Shown: piece after piece, positions 5,540 to 10,814 of the stretch
How the letters are laid out: every line of letters begins with the position of its first letter
Numbering within the stretch: position 1 is the first letter of the stretch
NCBI GenBank assembly: GCA_902783395.1
Contig: CACZRA010000127.1
Span: 1-10,814 of the forward strand
DNA: 10,814 nucleotides
Direction: 5' to 3'
From: an uncultured Lachnospiraceae bacterium
GTDB lineage: Bacteria; Bacillota; Clostridia; Lachnospirales; Lachnospiraceae
Position numbers and translations under genes: made by a program
Notes under the pieces: generated by a model
What the model was told of the DNA's origin: nothing
The model's input: only the letters and a program-made list of their open reading frames with translations
Database searches by the model: none

Positions 5540-6244
5540 TTATTCCAGTATTTTCTTATATATGATATCAGCTATCAGCCTGTTTCCCGCATCATTCGGG
5601 TGAATATCATCCGCAAAATACTCCGGTGTTTTCAGCGGACTTAATCCCATATTATAAAAATCAACGACAGAGAAGCCATACCGGGAAGCCGCATCAACCT
5701 GATACTGCATGAATTGTGCAAAAGTTGCTCCCCTGTTCGTACAGATTACCTCAGAACGGTTTTTATATGTTGTGACGATAATGATCTTTGAGTTAGGAAA
5801 GGCATTCTTCATATAGGAGAACGCAAAATCCACATCATCCTTATACCTCCCGTAATTCATGGGCGTCCCCCAGATGAAATCATCTGCTCCCGCCCAGAAA
5901 ACTATCACGGAGGTATCAGCGGGAATACAGTAAAGTCTCTGCATAATACAGTTATTAATTCCGTAATCACCGATCTGCACACCTTCAAAGCTGGAATTAA
6001 TTACAGTTGCACCGGAATACTGCCCCAGATAATCCGAGAAGCTGATGTACCGGCCGCTTATGTCCTTGCTTCCCCCGATCGAAAGAGTTATCGAATCTCC
6101 GACACAGTACATAGTCTTTCCCTGCATGGGTTTAATATCAAACTCCGATGCATAAGCGCTATCAGTATCCAACAATAAAGAAATGAACGCCAGCATCAAC
6201 AGAACAGACAATGCAGTTATGATCTTAATTATTCTTTCATTCAT
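5540..6244 (-). CDS. Secreted SGNH/GDSL-type hydrolase
   Basis: 234 residues. Residues 1-32 form a signal peptide: N-terminal Lys/Arg, a hydrophobic stretch (LSVLLMLAFISLLL) and an AYA|S cleavage site. The mature part has the SGNH blocks: GDSIT at 49-53 with nucleophile Ser51, GADD at 119-122 in the place of the usual GxND (an Asn-to-Asp change), and DDIHPNDAG at 212-220 giving the Asp/His pair (D212, H215). Family enzymes are esterases or acyl/acetyl hydrolases acting on lipids or polysaccharides; the substrate cannot be told. The ATG at 6244 has no Shine-Dalgarno sequence, but TATAAT lies 8 bases upstream, so a leaderless message is possible. A small out-of-frame ORF also overlaps the start as ATGA. 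Convergent with the hup operon. Confidence 0.85.
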   Translation of the reverse strand: MNERIIKIITALSVLLMLAFISLLLDTDSAYASEFDIKPMQGKTMYCVGDSITLSIGGSKDISGRYISFSDYLGQYSGATVINSSFEGVQIGDYGINNCIMQRLYCIPADTSVIVFWAGADDFIWGTPMNYGRYKDDVDFAFSYMKNAFPNSKIIIVTTYKNRSEVICTNRGATFAQFMQYQVDAASRYGFSVVDFYNMGLSPLKTPEYFADDIHPNDAGNRLIADIIYKKILE

Positions 6245-6252
6245 GATAAACT

Positions 6253-6258
6253 ATTATA
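6253..6258 (-). promoter_or_regulatory. Putative -10 for the SGNH hydrolase gene
   Basis: TATAAT on the minus strand with 8 bases between it and the ATG at 6244; transcription would begin at or next to the start codon. No good -35 is seen, which weakens the call. Confidence 0.35.
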
Positions 6259-6332
6259 ACCCCGGTTCTGAATTTGTGCATCATCAAATGATATAATAAG
6301 TCGCTTTACTATCCAGTCGATCATATCACCAG

Positions 6333-6416
6333 TCAGTCTGCTGTCCTTTTATCCGCATCCTCCATCTTATTCAGTTCTGCGTCCACATATTTCCGTAGTT
6401 CTTTTAATCTGCTCAT
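6333..6416 (-). pseudogene. 27-codon ORF resembling the N-terminus of an HD-domain protein
   Basis: The ATG overlaps the stop of the ArsC/Spx-like gene as ATGA (6413-6416), and a GGAGG-type site lies just upstream (GGAGGGAAGCGTTATG). The peptide runs MSRLKELRKYVDAELNKMED then ADKRTAD and stops. From memory it resembles the opening residues of uncharacterised Clostridial HD-domain proteins, which go on for well over 100 residues; nothing downstream in any frame continues that likeness. It is either the remnant of a deleted gene or a genuine small protein. Confidence 0.4.
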
Positions 6417-6763
6417 AACGCTTCCCTCCAGTCAGCCTCCCTGAAGCCGGTCAGCACAGTATTCTCTGTGACAAGCAGCGGCCTCTTCACCAGCATCCCG
6501 TCTGATGCCAGAAGCTTAAACATCTCATCCTCACTCATCTCCGGAAGCTTCTTTGACAGTTCCATTTCCCGGTAAAGCTGCCCGCTGGTATTAAAGAACC
6601 TGCGAAGCGGCAGACCGCTCTTCTTATGATACTCCCGGAGAGTTTTCTCATCCGGATGATCTTCTTTTATATCTATCAGCATATAATCGATCTTGTTGTC
6701 ATCCAACCACTTCAAAGCCTTTTTACATGTCGAACATTTTGAATAGCAATATACCTTGACCAT
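6413..6763 (-). CDS. ArsC/Spx-family thioredoxin-fold protein
   Basis: 116 residues from the ATG at 6763, with GGGAGG at 6771-6776, 7 bases away. A longer in-frame ORF from 6826 adds 21 residues upstream of the fold with no ribosome binding site and is rejected. The protein opens with the thioredoxin-like strand and redox motif MVKVYCYSKCSTCKKA (C-x-x-C) and has KRPLLV near residue 93, the Arg-Pro segment typical of the ArsC family. This group includes glutathione/thioredoxin-linked arsenate reductase-like proteins and the RNA polymerase-binding regulator Spx; the C-x-x-C fits either. No arsenic genes are nearby. It lies 80 bases after the rhodanese lipoprotein gene, so a thiol-redox theme is plausible. 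Confidence 0.88.
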   Translation of the reverse strand: MVKVYCYSKCSTCKKALKWLDDNKIDYMLIDIKEDHPDEKTLREYHKKSGLPLRRFFNTSGQLYREMELSKKLPEMSEDEMFKLLASDGMLVKRPLLVTENTVLTGFREADWREAL

Positions 6764-6843
6764 ATTTCTTCCTCCCTTCATCGGTTCAGTGTCAATTCTT
6801 TGCGCTTTATCATAGGCATAGTTCAAATTCTATAGGCAAATAT

Positions 6844-7659
6844 CTACTCCGTCCACTCCAAAAAGAATTCTGCTGTAATATCATCCTCTCCGCCAAATAC
6901 TTCTTTTATCTCTTCCGGCGTTCCGTTAATCCTGCCCAGTTTTGTAAAGTTCCATGTATTCTCATCATAATATATGGTGATCTTATTACCTTGATACAGT
7001 ATCAGATCTCCGGGCGCCGTGGTTATCTCCTCATCATTTGTCGGAAGCTCCCACGGAAGGTCTCCTGCTTTTTCGAAACCGCCGTAATCATGCATTTCTA
7101 TCTTCAGATCCTCAGATCTGAGTTTATCAAGGAACGCATCCGCTGATGTATTTCCATCAAGATCGACGGAAAAGACGTTGTCTCCTACTCTTACAGATAC
7201 AAAAGCGTTAGGTGTCATATCTTCTTCTGTGACCACTTCACCTGTCCAGTCTATGATCCCGCCAAACTCGTACACATGAGAATATCCCATATCCGCCAGT
7301 TTCTGCGATGCTTCTTTGCTGCGTCTTCCAGTTCGGCAGTATACGAGTATTATCTGATCAGGATCCGGCAGTTCTTCCGGAGGATCGTTTTCAATGCTCT
7401 CATTTGGGATAAGTATGGCTCCGGGAATATGCCCCTCTGCATACTCATCTGCCCTGCGTACATCCACGATCACATGACCGTCGTCTTTTTCCATCATCTG
7501 TTTCGCCTCATCCTGTGATATCTGAGTATATTCAAATTTCTGGAACATCCCGTCTCCGTCCATCACCTGTCCTTCTCCACCGCATCCCGTAAGCAATATG
7601 ACAGTCAGGATCGTTGAGATCGCCTGAGATAGCCTATAAATATTAACATTCACTTTCAA
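6844..7659 (-). CDS. Rhodanese-domain lipoprotein with cyclophilin-like C-terminal domain
   Basis: 271 residues if the TTG at 7659 is the start. That codon overlaps the LysR stop (TTGA), but the GTGAGGA site is only 3-4 bases away; a GTG two codons on (7653) has better spacing and may be the true start. A hydrophobic stretch ends in the lipobox LTGC (Cys26), predicting a lipid-anchored extracytoplasmic protein. Residues about 44-142 are a rhodanese domain: VDVRRADEYAEGHIPGA at 65-81 and the active-site loop CRTGRRS at 108-114 with Cys108. Residues about 153-270 resemble the bacterial cyclophilin-like domain (FLDKLRSEDLKIEMHDYGG, then GDLPWELPT, PGDLILY and a Tyr-rich strand). Rhodaneses transfer sulfane sulfur; the cyclophilin-like part may bind peptides, but isomerase activity is not shown for this group. 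It lies between LysR and ArsC-like genes. Confidence 0.87.
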   Translation of the reverse strand: MKVNVNIYRLSQAISTILTVILLTGCGGEGQVMDGDGMFQKFEYTQISQDEAKQMMEKDDGHVIVDVRRADEYAEGHIPGAILIPNESIENDPPEELPDPDQIILVYCRTGRRSKEASQKLADMGYSHVYEFGGIIDWTGEVVTEEDMTPNAFVSVRVGDNVFSVDLDGNTSADAFLDKLRSEDLKIEMHDYGGFEKAGDLPWELPTNDEEITTAPGDLILYQGNKITIYYDENTWNFTKLGRINGTPEEIKEVFGGEDDITAEFFLEWTE

Positions 7660-8537
7660 TTATCCTCACTTATCAGTTTTATCAGATCATTCATAGCTGT
7701 GTTCAGGTGTTTGTCTTTGTGAATAAATACCTGCGAATATATAGGAAAATCATCACCTGCCCAGTCTATCTTTTTCAATATACCTTTTTTATCCTCCTCT
7801 GCCGCCACCATGGATGGCATAAATGCTACCCCGAGTCCGTTAATGGCAAATTGCTTTAATATTTCCTTACTGCTTGTTTCCAGTTCAATCTTTGGCGTGA
7901 TCTGATGATCCATGAAATCCTGAAGCAACATGTGCCTGAAGCTGCAGTTATGAGATGTCAGTAAAAGAGGGACGCCTTCCAGATCCTTCTCTTTAACCCT
8001 CTTCTTTTTTGCGACAGGATGATCCGGACTTGCGAAAAACGCCAATGTTTCTTTTTCCTTGTGTATCATTTTCAGCTCCGGGTTCTCTATGACAGGATTC
8101 AGCGTATAGACCAGATCCAGTGCCCCGTTCTTTAACAGAGCAGGAAAAGTGTCATGTTCTATAAACTGAAGCTGTATATCCATTCCAGGATATTCCTTTT
8201 TATACTCCATAAGTCTTTCGGGAAGACGGTTATAACAAAAAGATTCCGACACTCCAAGTTTTATGATGCCCGAGGGGATATTTGCCGCAGAAACTTCCAT
8301 AAGGATCTCTCTTTGAAGTTTCAGCATCTGCTGTGCATAAACGATCAGTTTTTCTCCTTCTGACGTAACGACAAGCCTCTTCCCCAAACGATCAAAAAGA
8401 AGGCAGCCAAGCTCCTCCTCCAGCTGCTTTATCTGGGTAGTTACCGTTGACTGGGCATAACCCAGCATATTTGCTGTAGCTGTAAAGCTCTTTGTTTCAA
8501 CAAGCTTCAAAAATGTCTCTAACTGCGAGTTATTCAT
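7656..8537 (-). CDS. LysR-type transcriptional regulator
   Basis: 293 residues, the usual LTTR length. The N-terminal winged HTH is clear (MNNSQLETFLKLVETKSFTA, then TANMLGYAQSTVTTQIKQLEEELGCLLFDRLGKR), followed by a linker helix and a two-lobe effector domain from about residue 90 (GIIKLGVSES...). ATG at 8537 with a modest AGGG site 5 bases upstream. The stop overlaps the start of the rhodanese lipoprotein gene, so LysR probably heads a minus-strand operon with it. The gene diverges from the ABC exporter operon with 121 bp between, the classic layout for an LTTR controlling both sides. The effector is unknown. Confidence 0.93.
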   Translation of the reverse strand: MNNSQLETFLKLVETKSFTATANMLGYAQSTVTTQIKQLEEELGCLLFDRLGKRLVVTSEGEKLIVYAQQMLKLQREILMEVSAANIPSGIIKLGVSESFCYNRLPERLMEYKKEYPGMDIQLQFIEHDTFPALLKNGALDLVYTLNPVIENPELKMIHKEKETLAFFASPDHPVAKKKRVKEKDLEGVPLLLTSHNCSFRHMLLQDFMDHQITPKIELETSSKEILKQFAINGLGVAFMPSMVAAEEDKKGILKKIDWAGDDFPIYSQVFIHKDKHLNTAMNDLIKLISEDN

Positions 8538-8548
8538 ATCGGCCCTGT

Positions 8549-8572
8549 ATCATAATAATCGATTGTTGTTAT
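8549..8572. promoter_or_regulatory. Imperfect dyad, candidate LysR operator
   Basis: ATCATAATAATC / GATTGTTGTTAT forms a 24-bp palindrome centred at 8560/8561 with 9 of 12 pairs matching. It lies in the LysR/ABC divergent region, near the LysR start and about 14 bases left of the ABC -35. LTTR sites are often AT-rich T-N11-A dyads, which this resembles. Confidence 0.4.
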
Positions 8573-8585
8573 CATTTATTTCAAT

Positions 8586-8614
8586 TTTACTGATACGTCT
8601 TCTGACGGTATTAT
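8586..8614 (+). promoter_or_regulatory. Promoter of the ABC exporter operon
   Basis: TTTACT at 8586-8591, a 17-base spacer, TATTAT at 8609-8614 (5 of 6 to consensus). The predicted start near 8621 gives a leader of about 38 bases before the ATG at 8659. Confidence 0.55.
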
Positions 8615-8658
8615 ATGACTGACAGGAAAAAAATACAAGTTTAGATGGAGAAACGTTC

Positions 8659-9417
8659 ATGAGCCTTGAAGCCAATAATCTTACAAAAATTTATAAGCTG
8701 AAAAAAAGACAGACGAAAACCGCCGTAGATAATATATCCTTTTCCATTCCCACCGGAGAGATCGTCGGATTCATCGGTCCCAACGGAGCCGGAAAATCCA
8801 CTACAATAAAGATGATGACCGGGATCCTTATTCCCGATCGCGGTTCTGTTTCCATAGATGGTCTCAGCTTCAAAAAGAACAGGAAGCAGATCATGATGAA
8901 AACAGGTGTGGTTTTCGGGCAGAAGAGCGTCCTTTGCTGGGACATTCCCGTACTGGATACCTTGAAACTGTTTAAGGATATGTACCGTGTTCCCGACGCG
9001 GCATATAAACGAAATATGGAAATGTTTTCAGATATCCTCGGAATAGATGAGTTTATCAGTCAGCCCCCGAGACTCTTAAGCCTCGGGCAGAGGATGAAGG
9101 CTGATCTTGCCGCATCACTGATCTATGATCCTGACATCCTTTTTCTGGATGAACCCACGATCGGAATAGATGTGCTTTCCAAAGAACGTATCCGGAACTT
9201 TATCAAAAAGATCAATGAAGAAAGGCATACCACGATCATCCTCACCACCCACGATGTTTCGGATATCGAAACGCTGTGTGAAAAGATAATAATCATTGAT
9301 AAAGGCGTTCTCATATATGATGGAACGCTCCCTGATCTGAAAGACAGATATCAGACAACCGATCTTGAAGAGATCATAAAGAAGATCTATTTGGCCGGAG
9401 AAAGAAAATATGCGTAA
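8659..9417 (+). CDS. ABC transporter ATP-binding protein (exporter type)
   Basis: 252 residues; a GGAG site lies 8 bases before the ATG. All ABC ATPase motifs are present: Walker A GPNGAGKST at 40-48, the Q-loop in FGQK (Q88), the signature LSLGQRMKADLAASL at 140-154, Walker B ILFLDEP at 160-166, the D-loop GID and the H-loop His198 in TTHD. The LSLGQRMKADLA form is typical of the exporter subfamily that pairs with two ABC-2 permeases of the DUF990 / ABC2_membrane_6 kind (daunorubicin and viologen exporter relatives). The 3' end overlaps the next gene by 8 bases, indicating translational coupling. The exported compound is not known. Confidence 0.95.
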   Translation: MSLEANNLTKIYKLKKRQTKTAVDNISFSIPTGEIVGFIGPNGAGKSTTIKMMTGILIPDRGSVSIDGLSFKKNRKQIMMKTGVVFGQKSVLCWDIPVLDTLKLFKDMYRVPDAAYKRNMEMFSDILGIDEFISQPPRLLSLGQRMKADLAASLIYDPDILFLDEPTIGIDVLSKERIRNFIKKINEERHTTIILTTHDVSDIETLCEKIIIIDKGVLIYDGTLPDLKDRYQTTDLEEIIKKIYLAGERKYA

Positions 9418-10201
9418 ATACCTGGATCTATCCCTGATAGGAATAAAAGAACATACAGCGTACTTAAACTCCGTCTGGGCAAGCTTCCTGGCAAAGATCG
9501 TCTATCTGTATATGCAGTTTGCCTTATGGAATGCCCTGTTCTCCTCAAACGCGGGTAAAAGCATCCCGCTCAGTCACGATGATACGATCCGCTATATCAT
9601 CATTGCGACAATAATCTCCACCTTTATGGAATGTGATGTTATAGGCTGGATCAATCAGCAGATCCAGTCGGGGGATGTGGCAAATCAGCTGATAAGGCCG
9701 GTGGACTACAAGGCAATGATCTTTTCAAAGCACCTCGGAGTAAGCTGCGTCCGTCTTGTATTATATGCCATTCCATTAAGTATAGCTGCAGCAGCATTCT
9801 ACAAAAAACCGTTGATCTGCAGGGGACAGCTCATATATGGGATCATCTCCGTTCTTCTTGCGTATATGATCCAGTTTTTATACTCGCTGATCATTGGGCT
9901 GATGGCATTCTGGCTTATCGTTACATGGCCGCTCAATATGCTCCTCGCTGCCATATACAAGCTGCTTTCGGGTTCATGGATACCGGCCCAGATGTTTCCC
10001 GATCTGCTGTCGAAGATAAATTTGTTTCTTCCGTTCCGTGCCATCTATGCCATACCGGTAACGATAATTACGACTTCAATGGATAAGGCAGATATTATGT
10101 CTGCTATCCGGGTTCAGCTTATCTGGCTGGTCATCCTGTTTCTGTTATCAGAATTAACCTGGGTGGTTGGAAAAAATAAACTCGTTGTACAGGGAGGTTA
10201 A
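9410..10201 (+). CDS. ABC-2 type permease, first subunit
   Basis: 263 residues with about six hydrophobic segments (for example FLAKIVYLYMQFALWNALF, YIIIATIISTF, LIYGIISVLLAYMIQFLYSL, LIWLVILFLLSELTWVV). The motif DVANQLIRPVDY after the second membrane segment matches the conserved cytosolic segment (G-D-...-L-x-RP-x) of the DUF990/ABC2_membrane_6 family. The start overlaps the ATPase gene by 8 bases, with GGAGA 8 bases before the ATG. It should form the membrane channel with the next permease and be driven by the ATPase. Confidence 0.9.
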   Translation: MRKYLDLSLIGIKEHTAYLNSVWASFLAKIVYLYMQFALWNALFSSNAGKSIPLSHDDTIRYIIIATIISTFMECDVIGWINQQIQSGDVANQLIRPVDYKAMIFSKHLGVSCVRLVLYAIPLSIAAAAFYKKPLICRGQLIYGIISVLLAYMIQFLYSLIIGLMAFWLIVTWPLNMLLAAIYKLLSGSWIPAQMFPDLLSKINLFLPFRAIYAIPVTIITTSMDKADIMSAIRVQLIWLVILFLLSELTWVVGKNKLVVQGG

Positions 10202-10204
10202 CCT

Positions 10205-10814
10205 ATGTATCTATTAAGAATGTACAGACACTTTGTGATCATATATATGAAAGGGAAACTGGCCTACCACTTCTCTCTTGTATTCGAGCTGATCGCTAAC
10301 ACGATCCAGATAGGCGTTTACTTTGCGGGATTTATGGTTATATTCCATAATTTCGACAACATTGCCGGATGGACACAAAACGAAGTGCTTTTCATGTTTA
10401 CGACCAGCTGGCTGTCCTACAGCCTGCGCTGTTTCTTTTTCTGGAGTCCGATGAAGGATATGGGGCAGCTCATCCGCACCGGTAAGTTCGATCTGTATCT
10501 TACAAGACCGATCGGCCCTATGCTCTATATGGTTTTACAGCAGTTTCAATATACCTTTATCCCGAGGCTTGCATTATCTGTGTTTTTCTGGATATACAGC
10601 ATGTCAAAACTGTCTGTCTCCTGGGATCCGGCGGCTATTCTTCTTTACTCCGTTAACATGATCTCCGCTTTTGTGATCTTTTCATCTATTACCGTTTTTA
10701 CAGGTACGATCAGTTTCTGGACTGTAAAGAGCGAGGAAATAGTTTCGCTGCTTACAAATAACAACTACGGATTAAAGAATTATATGGATTATCCGATCAA
10801 CATATACAGTAAAG
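10205..10814 (+). CDS. ABC-2 type permease, second subunit, partial
   Basis: The reading frame opens at the ATG at 10205, 3 bases after the stop of the first permease, with GGGAGG 8 bases upstream, and stays open to the right edge (203 visible codons; the C-terminus is cut by the window). The beginning is hydrophobic (YHFSLVFELIANTIQIGVYF) and it carries the counterpart of the family motif, FDLYLTRPIGPMLYMV. It is thus the usual second half of a heterodimeric ABC2_membrane_6 exporter. A further gene may follow outside the window. Confidence 0.9.
   Translation, partial: MYLLRMYRHFVIIYMKGKLAYHFSLVFELIANTIQIGVYFAGFMVIFHNFDNIAGWTQNEVLFMFTTSWLSYSLRCFFFWSPMKDMGQLIRTGKFDLYLTRPIGPMLYMVLQQFQYTFIPRLALSVFFWIYSMSKLSVSWDPAAILLYSVNMISAFVIFSSITVFTGTISFWTVKSEEIVSLLTNNNYGLKNYMDYPINIYSK

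Noticed and set aside
6241..6324. 27-codon minus-strand ORF ending over the SGNH start
   Set aside because: Only a weak GGTG upstream, no recognised similarity, AT-rich and overlapping a likely promoter; kept only as a note on coupling.
6764..6826. 21-residue N-terminal extension of the ArsC/Spx-like protein
   Set aside because: GGGAGG at 6771-6776 lies inside it and points to the ATG at 6763, where the thioredoxin-like strand begins.

Overview
The window reads like a chromosomal segment of a low-to-mid GC anaerobic Firmicute, most likely a Lachnospiraceae-type Clostridium relative. This rests on the strong AGGAGG-type ribosome binding sites, the HU protein with a lysine/alanine-rich partner, and the protein styles (a VWA protein of a gut-Clostridia type, a PPDK_N protein, an ArsC/Spx-like protein). 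The taxonomic call is inference; no rRNA or tRNA is present. No insertion sequence, CRISPR array, phage gene or origin was seen.

Left block, all on the minus strand (about 4550 down to 1): a putative promoter feeds an operon of a VWA protein whose C-terminus looks like sigma-70 region 4, an ADP-ribosylglycohydrolase (DraG type), a possible 35-residue small ORF linked by overlaps to both neighbours, and a macro-domain protein with an HTH-like C-terminal region. A clear rho-independent terminator follows. Beyond it, and running off the left edge, is a protein with a degenerate KaiC/RecA-like N-terminal region and a PEP/pyruvate-binding (PPDK_N) domain. The two ADP-ribose-handling enzymes beside a signalling-type VWA protein with a putative sigma-like tail make this the most interesting part of the window.

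Centre (4476-5539): a 314-bp divergent intergenic region holds two hairpins and a perfect 30-bp direct repeat. The second copy forms an extended -10 promoter for hup (HU). HU is followed by a 113-residue histone H1-like Lys/Ala-rich protein with a short C-terminal coiled coil, then a terminator. A short copy of the hup stop region recurs just after the H1-like gene.

Right-centre, minus strand (8537 down to 5540): a LysR-type regulator overlaps a rhodanese/cyclophilin-like lipoprotein gene, followed by an ArsC/Spx-family thioredoxin-fold gene, a 27-codon fragment resembling the start of an HD-domain protein, and a secreted SGNH/GDSL-type hydrolase that lacks a Shine-Dalgarno sequence.

Right end, plus strand (8659-10814): divergent from the LysR gene, an ABC exporter operon encodes an ATPase and two ABC-2-type permeases (the second cut by the window edge). 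It has a recognisable promoter, and a dyad in the shared intergenic region could be the LysR operator.
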